Shown: positions 13,290 through 25,668 of the stretch, piece by piece
Numbering within the stretch: the stretch's first letter is position 1
How the letters are laid out: each line of letters opens with the position of its first letter
Assembly: GCA_030549775.1 (NCBI GenBank)
Contig: CM060173.1
Span: 37,272,610-37,336,609 of the forward strand
DNA: 64,000 nt
DNA from: Tamarix chinensis
Lineage: Eukaryota; Streptophyta; Magnoliopsida; Caryophyllales; Tamaricaceae
Direction of reading: 5' to 3'
Notes under the pieces: generated by a model
Databases searched by the model: none
What the model was told of the DNA's origin: nothing
Seen by the model: only the letters and a program-made list of their open reading frames with translations
Position numbers and translations under genes: made by a program

Positions 13290-14299
13290 TTTGCATAGTG
13301 GATACAAATTGGGTTAAACTTAGGTAAAACAAGGAAGTGGCTACAAAGACGACCGAAACTAACAATGGAAAAGGGGGAGATGAGGAGAAGAATATATGAT
13401 TTAACTAACCCTTAGAACGTACACTTGATTCTACCACTTAAGCAATGCAGCACTTAAGGTAAAAGAGACAAGAATTTTTAACACAATTCAACCAAGGCGC
13501 GCACTAGACATGGAGGTAAGACTCACTTTAAAAAGAGGAGATATGGGCAGACAAAAATATTCTTCATTCAACCATTTCTTGCACTTATATAGGCGTACGG
13601 ACCTTTATTTACAAAATAACTATACCCTAATAAGTGTACAAGATAGTTAGGGCTTAAACTATTTAGTTTCTTATCAATTCAACTATCCTAGTTTAATTCT
13701 AACTAGTCATTGCATGAAATTCCCCACGCTTTTTGTACACCCACTTTCCAGCCCCATCCCCATAGATGACTTATGGAAAGAGTGCAAGAAAACTATTATA
13801 AGTAATAGCTATTACATGATGAAAGTTAATACAATTTAAACCCACAAACACAACCTATAACATGACCTATCAAAAGTAAAAAAAAAAAACAGTGATGGAT
13901 TAAACCTCAAAATTCTCCTATAATCATGAACTTCTGGACCTACTCCTTTACCAACCTTTTTTCCCTCCTTTTGTTTTTTAAGGTTGATGTTGGTGGCCCC
14001 ATTTAAAGCTACCTCCAAGTGGTTGTGGTTGCAGAAAGGGCTGCAAGTGTGGCTTAAAAGGTAATCCGTGAAAATATGTGAGGCTTGGGGTGGGTTGTGG
14101 CTTCATGGTTGGATCATATTTGAGCTACAAGAAAGAAGGTGCCTGGGATACAAGTTACATGATTTGCATGGCTCTCTTGTATGTGAGAAGTGAGACGTGA
14201 GTTTAGTGAAATGCTTTCCAACTTAGAAGAATTTTTTGATCTTCTAATTTGCAAAGAAGAGAAGTTAATGAAGGTTTCTATGAAGGGGATGCTCCTACA
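13290..14299 (-). mobile_element. 3' LTR of gypsy element 2
   Basis: This LTR of about 1.01 kb is homologous to 8221-12883 (minus LTR-C). On the minus strand it follows the integrase C-terminus (14300-15463) at once, as a 3' LTR should. Its lower end has lost the TGA start seen at 8221. It shows the empty site for LTR-C at about 14033-14042 (gggctgcaagtg). Confidence 0.8.
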
Positions 14300-15463
14300 T
14301 TAGCCTCTATCTTTCATGTAACCTCCTCTACTACATTAAAACCCCAAATAATCTTCATTAAGGGTATAGAATACGTTTAAATTTTCTATCATAGTGTCAA
14401 GGATCCTTAACAACTACTTTTCATGTGTTAGTGAATCATCAAGCTCAATCTCTCCCAATTTGAACATGTAGAATGGATCTTTAATATATTTCTACAATTA
14501 TAGGATGTTGAAGATGTTGTGGACATGAGATAACTACACTAATAACATAACATAATAGGCAACCTCATATATTCTTTGAAGATTCTTGTAGGGACCAATG
14601 TATCTTAGGTTAAGTTTGCATTTCCTTCGAAATCTTTATATACCCTTCTTGGGTGAGACCCTTAGAAAAACTCTATTATCAATATCATACCCATGTGTAT
14701 TCTATCGTAGGTCTATGTAGCTCTTCTATCAATCTTAGGCTACTTTTATTCAACCTTAAATCAAGGTAACAAGACGATATGTCTTATGATTCAAATATGA
14801 CCCGAGATTAATAGTATCACTAATCCTCAAATGGTGCTAGCCAATTGTTGGCATTATAAATTTATTTTTAGGAGAGCTCAATAAAATCTAGAATATTCAC
14901 CCAAATACCCTAAAAATCCAAGGCACCATATCACAGCATGTCTTCTAAATTACATATAGAGTGCTCAATTAAACCATTGATAGTTAAGTGAAAGTGGTAC
15001 TCATATTCAACTTTGTTACCATAACTTCTCACAATTCCCCCAAAATTATGACTAAAATTTAGAATCCTGGTTGAAGACTATGTAATTAGATGTATCATTC
15101 TAATTGATCACGTATCTCATATAACCCCTAGTTAGTAGATCCATACTCTAGGTAGACCACATCTAAATGAATATTGGTGACTTAGTATATTGATCGGCAA
15201 TGACCTAAATAGGGTCACATCCCTTCCATGCCCTCAGTTACCTTGAAATTATGTTTAACAAGATTGAATCCCACTCCCATCTTGGAGCCTCTAAATATTA
15301 CAGCAACCCCATCGGCCTACGATGCTCAATATTAAACTTCTAATAGCTTAGATATTTCATTAAAAAAATCTAGCTACCTCTCACTTCATATGAGGCAAAT
15401 AATATATTTTTCTCAAGTCATTGTGTAACTTATCCACTCTAAGTTAGTAAAAACAAGATGTAA
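14300..15463 (-). pseudogene. Ty3/gypsy integrase remnant
   Basis: From high to low coordinates on the minus strand it shows: a piece like the integrase zinc-finger end (VDKLHNDLRKIYYLPHMK); degraded catalytic core; a YHFHLTINGLIEHSICNLED stretch comparable to the family YHPQTDGQTER...LEDML; and a C-terminal part with VFLRVSPKKGI, NLRYIGPYKNLQRI and VHNIFNIL, as in plant gypsy integrase tails. Many stops are present. It is cut at 15463 by LTR-B. Confidence 0.8.
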
Positions 15464-16359
15464 TGAAATGCCTCAAAAGTATTTATTTTAAGAGATATAA
15501 CTAAATAAGGATTTGTTGGGTAATTAATTTAATTATTTATTTTCTTTTGGAATGGGAAGGATTTATTTAGGGCAAATTAATAAGAATTTATAAATATTTT
15601 TATAAGGGAAAAATTAGGCTTTTTGCTAATTAAAAAGAAATTTAGGAAAATCTTTTAAAAACCCTAAATTAGCCTAAAAAGGAAATTTAATATTATTTTA
15701 TTTAAATATTTTATTTCAAATACCAAAAATATTTTAATTTATTTATTTAACCCCAAACCACTTAAATTTTCCCTTTCTCCTTTTTCTTTTTCTTTTTCTT
15801 TTTCTTCCCTCCTTTTTCTTTCTTTTCTTTCTTTTTTCTTTTTCTTTTTCTTCTCTCGCTGGTTGGGCCTGCGACACGGCCTAACTCCTTTTTCCTTTCT
15901 TCTTTCCTTCCACAGCCCCGTGCCGTTCCTTTTCTTCTTCCTACAGTAGCCAGACGCTACGTTTTATGCCTTTTATTCCTGAGACACCGCGTTTCATTTA
16001 AGAAAATTATAACCAACGCTGACCAGCCCGGTTCTTCTATTTTTCTTTTCTTTCTCTCGGTCGTCAGTTCACTCCCTTCCTTCTTCCTCCTTCAGCTCCG
16101 CCATCAACCTGCACTTTCGAAGGCCCGAAAATGGCAACGCCGACCACGCGCAATTTGGCCGGCCATTTCTCCCCTCATTATCTTCCCCTTGACTTGTAGA
16201 TCAGCTTGGTATAATCGATTTCGCTTATCTCTCCCTCATTTTCTCCTTTTTCCTTCACGAAAGTTCGACCCGACCAAAACTTTTGCCTGCCGGCTACCCC
16301 AAACCCTACATAAAATACCTCCTGCCGACCCCCAAAACCCTACCATTCCCTCTAAACTC

Positions 16360-16367
16360 TATAAATA
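16360..16367 (+). promoter_or_regulatory. TATA box of LTR-B
   Basis: TATAAATA in the context ACTCTATAAATAGCC, placed as in LTR-A (2073-2080). Confidence 0.55.
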
Positions 16368-17479
16368 GCCTTGGTATGTGTGATTTTGAGATTTCTTCTT
16401 CCCAAAACCCTAAGGGCTAACTGTGTGCCACTTTGACTTCAGACGAGCCTTCCGCCCCATTAGCCAACTTCACCACCACCTCTTCCTCCCAAATTCTTCC
16501 CCGCACTGCACTCTAGCTAACTAAGCTCTCCACCTCCTTCAATTCTTCTCGCATGAACCACCATCTCCAAAAAACTTTTACCCCGCAACCTTCAAGCCGT
16601 CATCCGCCACCATATCCACCACTTCTACTCCCTTCTGCACCACCCAAAAACTTCTACTAATTTTCCTCCACCGAACCATAACCTTATTTTCTCTTTTCCC
16701 CTTCTCCTCCCCTCTTTTTCTTCATATTTTTCCCTTTTAGCCTTCTTTTCTGGCCACCGTTGTGTACCACCGCCAGTGCCACCCATCTCCGCCGACTCAA
16801 GGTGAAACCCTAGACCCTCTCAACCCTTCCTTTCTATTTATTTAAATTTATTATGTTTGATCAAAATTTTTAATGGTTATTCAATTATAATTATTATTAT
16901 TGTTGTTATTCGATGTAATATTATTGATAAATTTATTTGGCAGGGTTAAGATTATTCTTGATTTAAATAGATTATTAGATTTGAATTATTATAAGTTTAT
17001 TATCATTATTAATATTATTATTAGTAGTATTTTTTTAGTAGCATTTTGTATGGTAATTTTAGTATAGTATTATTTTAATTAAAAACCAAGTCTTAGGATA
17101 AGTTAGTAATTAATAGTATTTTTAGGAGGGAACCTTATTCTATTATTTTTTTCCCATAATAGGTGAGCCCAGTCAAAGCTCTCAAGTGGTATAGGAGCGT
17201 GCTCCAAGACCGATGACATTTTTAGGTAAGGGGTGCTAAGGTCATTTGTGTATTATGTGATTATATGCCATGCATGCCATGTGATATGATTTATTGTGTA
17301 TTTTATGTGTATATTTTATAATTATTATGAATGCAAGATGATATGTAGTTTAGGTATGTTTTGTGTAAATAATTGTGGCATGAGAATTATGTGTATGAGT
17401 GTGTTATTATTATGGTATTATATGGCCCTCGGACATGCATGATAGGGTTGTAAAATAATGAAGAGGAGTGTAACAATAT

Positions 17480-17790
17480 GGTGTTAGGGTTTTGCATGGT
17501 GGTATTAATGTTGCATGGTGTTAAGGTTTTGCATGGTGGTAGTAATGTTGTATGGTGTTAAGGTTTTGCATGGTGGTAGTAATCTTGCATGGTGTTAGGG
17601 TTTTGCATGGAGTTGCATGGTGTTAGGGCATGGATTTTCATGGTGTTAGGGTCTTGCACGGAGTTGCATGGTGTTAGGGTTTTACATGGAGTTGCATGGT
17701 GTTAGGGTTTTGCATGGAAATGTATGGTATTAGGGTTTGCATGGTGGTATTGCATGATGGAGTTAGGGTTTACGTGGAAGTTAGGGTTTA
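17480..17790 (+). repeat. Minisatellite of GCATGGTGTTAGGGTTTT units
   Basis: About ten imperfect units alternate between GCATGGTGTTAGGGTTTT and GCATGGTGGTATTAATGTT or GCATGGAGTT forms, roughly 27-40 bp apart. Each T-A-G-G-G-T-T-T core looks like the plant telomere heptamer but is not in tandem with itself. LTR-A has only dispersed remnants of this at 4435-4500. Confidence 0.8.
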
Positions 17791-17934
17791 ATATGGTTAC
17801 CTTGGTTTGGTGTGGTCAACTAGGGTTTAGAGGATAAGAATAGTAGGATTTAGTCATGCAGTTCTGGGCAAAGTTTTGAATAAGATACTTAAGACACTAA
17901 TTATGTAAAGTGGAAGAGTATTGAGCCGGGTCCC

Positions 17935-18290
17935 ACCGATCCACAGGTTAGAAATATTGGTTAGGACGTGTAGTCCTATATGTCTCCGATCCACCGGCTA
18001 AAATAGTGGTTAGGGTATGATACCCTATGTGCCTCCAATCCACCGGCTATAATAGTGGTAGACTTCAAGCTCAATAAACCAAACACCTCAGCTCCTAAGA
18101 CATGTAAAAGACACTAAGTACTTACAGTAGAACACCATGTGATCCGGGGCCAACCGATCCACTGGTAAGAAATAGTGGTTAGGGTATGATACCCTATGTG
18201 TGACCGATCCACCAGCTAATAATAGTGGGCAAGAGCATTGTGCCTTGCTTGTCTCCGATCCACCAGCTATTATAGTGGGGGCTTCTATAC
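17935..18290 (+). repeat. 3+3 box array in LTR-B
   Basis: Six boxes of the form CCGATCCACCGGCTA...ATAGTGG are split three and three by the spacer with CTCAATAAACCAAAC and GAACACCATGTGATCC. Its third and sixth boxes end in ATAGTGG and lead into a G-rich or purine stretch and CTCACATGG, like LTR-A. Confidence 0.85.
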
Positions 18291-18496
18291 TCACATGGTT
18301 TAATAAAAAGTATGGTGTGAATAGATTTCTTATTAGAGATTAATTAAATAATTAATCTGGACTATAAATGGGCCTTTATGTATGTGCCTAAATGATTGAT
18401 CGATATTATGATATCATTATGGTCTTTATGTTCTTTTGATCTTATGCATGGTTTATATAATTTTATGTGTTGGCCTTAGTGCTCGGTTACTTTACT

Positions 18497-18532
18497 CAGT
18501 ACGTAGCGTACTGATCACCCTTTTTATGGGTG
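18497..18532 (+). promoter_or_regulatory. Twin-hairpin motif in LTR-B
   Basis: CAGTAC-GTAGC-GTACTG followed by CACCC-TTTTTAT-GGGTG. The stems are identical to LTR-A while both loops differ. Confidence 0.7.
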
Positions 18533-19005
18533 CTGCTTATTCCCATGAGTAGAAGGCCTGTCTGACGTGTTTCAAGTAGGAGACGCTTATTTCGATGCTA
18601 TGGATGTCTATGGGACCTTAGGTGGGGCCGAGTGATGATTGGGTTGGATCGGTTCTCGGAGTGGTGTGGTTGTCTTTCCAGTTGATATTATTATTCCTAT
18701 TTATTTAATTATGTTTAACACTTTAGAAACAATTTTATTATTGTAGTTATCTCTTTTCTCTGAAAAACTAACTCTTGTATTTTGGATTGTGTAAAGACTT
18801 ACGCACACCTGATTTCCGTACTTATGAATCTGGATTATTTAATAATGTTATGAGATGTTTTTTTAGCCTTAGCACTTGGTATTGGAACGGTTGGAGTGAA
18901 CCGGTCTAGTACTAAGTGTGGCAGTAGCATCCCCAAAATTTACGGTTTTATTTATAAGTCTTGTGTAAAGAAAAAAAAATATGTGTAAATTTTGGGGGTG
19001 TTACA

Positions 19006-21733
19006 TGTGAAATGACAGACCTCCATGATATGTTACTTGATCATAGCACAACTCTTCAAAACACACCATATATTGGTAGATTACGTTCTACCAAAATCCA
19101 TATTACTATATTAGACACTATTTTATGCCTCGAGCCCCTCCATGCCTTTTACATTGTCATCTACAAATGTAGTATGAGTACAACTTCATCCAGTTGAGTA
19201 AATCAAAATTCTTCACAAGAAGCAGCGTACCCACATTGCAAATAATCACACAATAATCAAAAAATCATGCTCAAAGTAAAAAAAAAAAAGCACATGCCAT
19301 AAAAATATATAGTAATCATGGGATAATGTATACAACATCAATCTCTCATACTCAGCAATTAATCATACTGAATCACTTCAAATCATCTTGAAGTACACAA
19401 TATCCATATCTAACTAATCAAATCAATCCCAAACGTCCAGGTAGGGCATTGAGCATTGAATCAACTACCAAACCCACAATCTTAATTAATTCCAAAGTGA
19501 AGGGTAGGGCACCAAGGTAACTACCAAAACAAAAAATTCAAATCAATTTTTTTTATGTTATGATACAATAGTTACTTTCATTTTTAATTACTTGAGGGGG
19601 ATACAACCAACCAAGGAATAGGGAGGTACACAAGGTCATATTAGTACACGAAGGTAATGCAATACTCTTAATCTAGAACATAGGGACATAGGGGTCCAAC
19701 CTCATTCACTTAATACTTAAGTATCAATACCCCCTATAGGGCCCGTAAGTTACCTAAGGCCTTATTGAGGCACAACGACACACTATCGAACCAAAACTAA
19801 ATTAGGGTTTTACCTTGTCTCTAGGTTAGCTAATCTTAGAGAGAAAAAATTCCCAAACTTATGGTCTTCCACTTTAATTATTAGTATGTTATGAGATGAT
19901 CATGAATAGTACACTTTGCACAACAATTCTCATTTCTATACTTTACCATTTTCCTTTATTTCTATATATTATGGAAAAGTTTAAAGTCATCTGCCTAGGT
20001 AAAAGTCAACACTAAGGTCATCCTACGTCTAATTATTCACAATGGATGTATTGGGTTAAAATGATGCCCTCATAAACCGAATTTCACCATTATTATTCAT
20101 TTTCATACCAAACATAATTATTATGATCAATTTGTCTTGAAAAGGATAATAGAAAGTAGTTTATAATATTTTATCACATAGAAAATTTTTATGATTTTGT
20201 AATTGACTATATTTTTCACTTTTTATGCATTTAGTAAGTTACGCGTACAAACCCCAATCATGTGTTTTTATCATTTCATATATTTCATGCAAGACATATG
20301 TACATATAGTAGCATGATACGACATTTAGTAAGGTAATTAATATCATGGTACATGTAAGAAAATATTTCTAACTCTAGAACAAAAGAATAACCATTATTA
20401 TATTCTAGTCCTAATCATACATGCATAACTTCAAGTTAATTATATAAAATCTAGATACACATGACATGATAACCATAGGTGCTTAACATAGGCATAATTA
20501 TAATATCTTGGCAAGGTTAAAAAAAAAGCAAAATTTCCTATACACGCATAGGTTATCGTTTAACAAATTTATCCATGAACTTTATAATATTTACATGATA
20601 TAAACCCTAGCATGATTATAAATTTTTTAAAAAAAATCCCAACAAGCTTGCACATAATTTCTACCATCTCATCAGTGATTAGATTTACCTAAATTCAAGG
20701 AAAACAATATCATAAAAGACTGTCTCCTCCATGATCCTCAAGGATTACCTAAAATATTAACACCCAATAATACATATATTAACATTTAATATAACATAAT
20801 AATAACACAAGATTAACTAAAATAAAATGGGAAATGTTAGAAATTAATTGTGCTTAGGAAATGGCACAAGCTGAGCATGGTCATGTGAGGGTGGCACATA
20901 GTTACATACAACTCATGCGCAAGTCACACAGGTAAAGCACACAAAGATTGGATATGTGTAGGGTGCAAGGGCATGTGAGGAGAGAAGAAGAGCATGGGTT
21001 GGTTTGGCATGAGGTGCAAAAGTATGTGAGGAGAGAATGAGAAGAGGAGTGCACATGATGTGCAAGGAATGCGAACATACCATGCAAAAGAAGCATGATC
21101 ATGGTGTGCGAGGGCACACAAGTGTGCACTATAATAAGAAAAAATAGAGTATAATATGGAGATAAAGAAGAAGTAGTTGTCATTGGTGATGGTTGCGAGT
21201 GACAAGGGGCACTAGAAGGGAGGCAATGCTTTTCCTTAGTAGAATAAAATGGTGGTGGTTAGGTTGTTTTTGGTGGTAAGGTGTTGCAGTGTGGTTAGTG
21301 TAGGTAATGTTGGATGATGGTGTGCAACGACAAGACAATATGAGAGAAATGAAAGGAAGCATAGGTATGTTGTACATGGGTGAGGATGTGTGAGGGAGAA
21401 GGTGGTGTGCAGAAAATTATTCTTAGGAAGGAGGGTAGTGTATAAAAACAGGGTAGGGTTCTATATGGATAAAGTTGATCTGGGAAAAAATATCTAGTTA
21501 ATGGAATATGGGTTCTTAAGTAAAACAGATACGGGTTGGGTCCCACCTATAGTTAAAAATAATAACCCAAATCCTATCCAAATGTTAACCTAATTTAATT
21601 GATATAATTACTATGTCATAATAATATACATGAAAGTAATAAATTTACCACATAACATCCTAAAATAATTATTATAACTAATTACACATAATTAACAGTT
21701 TATCATTATGGTTTCTATAATTGGGGTATTAGA
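19006..21733 (-). mobile_element. Probable LTR H (minus), left end unresolved
   Basis: At 21733, read on the minus strand, there is an LTR-like start (TCTAATACCCCAATT, compare TGTAATACCC in copy C). It is followed by an AT-rich start and then a purine-rich stretch at 20820-21540 equivalent to that of LTR-C (11640-12370). Sequence near 20690-20760 (TTACCTAAATTC...) resembles 11120-11210 of LTR-C in position. I see no box array or twin hairpin and no clear terminal end on the left, so it is either truncated or a diverged relative. No coding sequence is visible in 19006-20800. Confidence 0.4.
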
Positions 21734-23197
21734 GGTTTGTGCCGAACCGATCAACTGGTATTTAGAACAATCTACTAATTAGCAAAACCGATCGATTAGT
21801 TCTCTAGTGGTAATTTGTAGTTTGGTATATATTTGAACCATTCAACAAGTTTGGCTAGAACAATCGAATGGCCTTAAAATAGTCGGCTGGTTTGACAAAC
21901 CAACCAACCAGTTTTGATAGGGGAATCTAAGATTGGTTACGCCAAAATTATTGATAAGTTAAGATAGAAAGTATTATTTACTTCCTTTTAACCTTGGTAT
22001 GTTTTTTGACTTAGCATTATGCTTCGACATGTCTCTTTGATGATGAGAATAAACATCTAGGCATGAATTAACTAATCTATTTAGATGGAACAAATTAGTT
22101 CATAGTTAATGGTAATATCACTAAGAACCTTTAGAGGATTTTGATGGATAATTTGGAATAATCATGTTATGAAATTATTCTTAAACAATAAAACTTCATT
22201 TCTTGGCACAAATAAATTAACTTATTTGATTGATCAAATTTTATTAAGTAATGATGGAATTTCCATTGAGTACTTTAAATGGTTATGATAGAAAATATAG
22301 AATGATTATGTAGATATGGTTTATTTGGCATGATATGTGAGCCTTGTTTGAAACATGACTTGGGGAATAAGACACTAATCACTTAAATTGGAAGATCATG
22401 GAGCATTATTTAGGTTTAGATTATTCTATCCTCAATTAGTCATTGGGGTTTACTCTACCTTTAGGTGTATATTTTACCTTTGGACGGGATCCTAGTTCAT
22501 CCTGGTGTCTTACCTATTCTAGACACTAATTATGTACTACGGCGTATCAATACTAAAGGGTCTAATCACCGATGTGGTTTATTTAGCTTCAACCGGACTT
22601 TATGTCCATGGTGGTTATCTTAGCTTCAGCTAAAATTTATGTCCATTGGTTATTGGTGTGCTTCCATGGGTATTCAGAGACCATAGAGGATAATAAAACC
22701 CATTGATCAAAAATAAAAAAGGAATTATGAATAAATAACTTAAAGGGTTATGTAACATTGCAGTATGGATCTAATGTATGGTAAAAAGAAAATGGATCTT
22801 ATAGACATCTACTAAATTATACCATTATCTTGTCACCTACATAATCATATGTTTTTATCCATGATTTCAAAATTAATATCATAATCATGTTGATTTCTTA
22901 ATTTTATAAACTTAGCACAAACATGAAATCTCGTTGTATCTCATGTTTAAAGTTGAGCATGATTAGCACCATGATGAGAATTATATGGCAGTAAAAGTAT
23001 ATACATTTACATATTACTATACGAGTATGATAACAAGTATTGGTATGACCTATAAGTCTTGGCATGGCCTTGCATACATAATAACTCCCATTGAGAAGGT
23101 AAATTGGCTTACTCGTTACATAGCGTACTCATGTGCCCATTTTTTTACTCACCTACTCAATCTCATAAGTAAAGGACCCTGTGTTTAGACTTGGGTT
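21734..23197 (+). mobile_element. LTR D fragment (gypsy-like), cut on both sides
   Basis: Shares a chain of words with LTR F (about 26900-27789 and 31245-32316): CGATCAACTGG-type palindromic motifs, GTGTCTTACCTATTCTAGACACT, CGGACTTTATGTCC, and AATTGGCTTACTC with the hairpin TTACATAGCGTAC. The left side is broken by H. The right side is broken at 23198 by the SIRE-like copia LTR. No coding region is present. Confidence 0.6.
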
Positions 23198-24408
23198 TGT
23201 TGACCTCATAAGTCAAATAATGTCATTGTCCTTGTTTTGATGATAATTAATGGGTTTAGAGAAATAATGTGTTTCTTTAAGTGTGACTATGATTGATAAC
23301 AAAGAGATCAAAATACATTTACTCAAATAATTTCTCAAAATCCACATTAAAAAGAGAAATCAATTTTTGAAGCACAAGAGAAGACCGTATGAAGATCACC
23401 AAGAATTAAGGTTTAAGACCATATTTCTAAGTCATAGGTTTTCTTATAAATAGTTAAGTCATTCAATTTCACAATTTGATTTAAACACTTTAAAAAGCTT
23501 TAAACACTTAACTATAGTTCACATTATGCAAATTCATATTTGATTTTGATTTCTAAATATTTACAAGTGTTTTATATCTTATTGTTTGGTTCTAGTCAAC
23601 AGGTCTACAGACTAATCTACTACTTTAGTTCAAACCCAATGCATTAAAAGTGTAAGAATTAAAACAGATTAACTAGCTGGGTAAACCAAACGAATGGTTT
23701 TAAAGTTGATTTATGTGTTCAGAAACCAATAGAATGTGTTAACTAACCACCCTTTGGATTTTTCTCTTAAAGAAGCATATTCCTCTATGTTTAAAGATAT
23801 TGAATTATTTCACCAAACTGATCAACTAGTTCATAAATGATTGACTAGTTAACAAATCCATGGATTTTTCTCCTATAGAAACCAATTCATCTATGTTTAA
23901 TCACATTAACTTGTTTCGCCAAAATGATTTACTGGTTCAAAAACCTATCAACCAGTTTGAATTAACTAATACGTGGGATTTCCTCCTCCAAAAACCCATT
24001 TATCTATGTTAAAACACATCGATTGGTTTCACTACACCGATCGAGTGGTTGGTAAACCAATTGACTAGTTTGAGTAAATAGGTTAACTAGTCTGAAGGAC
24101 GCATCAAATGGTTTACTAAACCATGCTACTATTCAAATATATACATAGAACGAACTGTGTATAGAGCAAAATCAATTGAATAGCTTTAACAAACCGGACG
24201 ATTGGTTCCTATAATAGTAACATTTTCATCTAACGTCTAAACATATTAAATTGACTAGTTTAAGCTATCGATCATCTAGACAGAATGATCAATCGACTAG
24301 TTTGCCCAACCAATCAATTGGCCAAAATTAAATGTTGATTTTTTACCTGTTGGGTGAAATGCTTTTTAGGTCACTTGTATCCAACAGCTACCCAACAAGA
24401 ATCGGCCT

Positions 24409-24415
24409 TATAAAG
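24409..24415 (+). promoter_or_regulatory. TATA box of the copia LTR
   Basis: TATAAAG in the context GGCCTTATAAAGAATTTTTC, about 650 bp before the LTR end. Confidence 0.5.
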
Positions 24416-24517
24416 AATTTTTCTAAACATTTATTACACAAAATTTAAACTACAATTAATTTGCAATTAATCTTCTACTATCTCAATCAATCGATTGTTC
24501 ATTCAAACTCACATAAC

Positions 24518-24667
24518 TCTAAAATCCTAAATTTATATTAAAAAGTGCTTATTGCTTAACTCCCTTAGCTAGAGTTGTTCAACTTCCTTAACTTTAAAAT
24601 CCTAAATTTATATTAAAAAGTGTTGATTGCTTAACTCCATTAGCTAAAGTTTCTCTATAAATTATAA
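24518..24667 (+). repeat. 75-bp tandem duplication in the copia LTR
   Basis: AAAATCCTAAATTTATATTA is followed by AAAAGTG.TTATTGCTTAAC (first copy) or AAAAGTGTTGATTGCTTAAC (second copy), with starts at 24521 and 24596. The copies differ at few positions. Confidence 0.85.
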
Positions 24668-25064
24668 TATCTATTATTACATCTATCTAGATTACATCTT
24701 ATCTAGTTTTTTACACTTTCATATCTTTATTTTTGGTGAGAACCAGTTGTAGTCGCAAACACCTTTATAAAATTTATTACCAAAGGGTTAGTGAGTGTTT
24801 GCCTATTTAAGATATGATAAATAGGTCAAGATTTAATTCATCTCTTAAAGGGTCATTGAGATTTTAAGGCTTATAAACTAAGAGAAGAGTGATCATTAAT
24901 AAAAACATGTAACTTGGTCATAGTCCAAAATGGAGAACCTTCTGGTAATAGATGTAGAGAGTAATTTGCTCTTGATCTACTATAAGTTAAATGTAAGTTT
25001 TTTATTTATCATTTTCATTTTCATTCCCTTAAACCCTATTCACCCCACATATTTTTCTTTTAGT

Positions 25065-25080
25065 TAGTATCAATGCTTGG
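25065..25080 (+). other. Primer-binding site of the copia element
   Basis: TAGTATCAATGCTTGGGC resembles the initiator tRNA-Met complement TGGTATCAGAGC with a few changes, directly after the LTR and before gag. Confidence 0.6.
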
Positions 25081-25084
25081 GCAT

Positions 25085-25668
25085 CTCACAAAGAATCCAA
25101 CAATCCAAGGTGAAAAGGGTCTACAAGCATAAAGGATTCAATCGATTTGAATGAAGGCATCTCCACCACAAAACCACCATTGTTTAATGGTAAAAATATC
25201 AACTATTAGAATAATATAATGATGCACTTGATCAAGTTAGAAGACTATGATATGTGGATAATCGTCATTGAATAGCGAATCAAGATAATTACAAAAGAGG
25301 TCAATGGCTAACAGGTTAAAAAGAGAAGGGATGAGCTCATAGATATAGAGAAGAGAAAGCTTAATATCAATGTCAAATCCATCACTATCCTTCAATGTGG
25401 TCTTGGTGAAAGATAGTATCACCCATCCAATCATTTACTATCATAAATGAGATATAGGATAAGCGCATCCTCACTCATGAAGGAATAAAGTAAGTAAAAG
25501 ATCAAAGAATCACTCTCCAAACTAGAGAGTGTGAACTCTTTAGTATGAAGCAAAGTGAAAGCATCAACACTTAAGTAACCAATTCACTTCCATTATCAAC
25601 AACATCAAGGCCTTGAGGAAGAAAATTTTAGAAGGAGAAAAGGTTAGAAATATCTTCTAAGGTATTAC
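25085..25668 (+). pseudogene. Ty1/copia gag, N-terminal part
   Basis: Contains a frame reading KPPLFNGKNIN and then LIKLEDYDMWIIVIE, matching the family pattern of PPLFNGTNY..W and the later DYDLW..I. It is followed by degraded gag and ends at GLU-rich EGEKVRNIF. Stops and indels are present. The frame is broken at 25669 by the Cassandra pair and picks up again at 26226. Confidence 0.75.

Larger units (their letters stand above)
15464..19005 (+). mobile_element. Long solo LTR, copy B
   Basis: It begins TGAAATGCCTC and ends GGGGGTGTTACA, 3,542 bp in all. The flanks are tgtaa (15459-15463) and tgtga (19006-19010), a 4/5 target duplication. The order of parts matches LTR-A: AT-rich start, T+C-rich stretch (15770-16730) with TATA at 16360, short ATT triplet region (16890-17040), minisatellite (17480-17790), box array (17935-18290), twin hairpin (18497-18532), and the near-terminal word GAACCGGTCTAGTACTAAG shared with A. 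Confidence 0.85.
23198..25063 (+). mobile_element. 5' LTR of a SIRE-like Ty1/copia element
   Basis: Starts TGTTGACCTCATAAGTCAAA and contains CCTTGTTTTGATGAT. The matching 3' copy starts at 34368 with TGTTGACATCATTAG...CCTTATTTTGATGAT. It carries a TATA box (TATAAAG, 24409-24415), many TCGA/CGAT palindromic motifs (23590-24330) and a 75-bp direct duplication (24518-24667). The PBS follows at 25065. At about 1.87 kb it is long for copia, as usual for the SIRE lineage. Confidence 0.75.
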
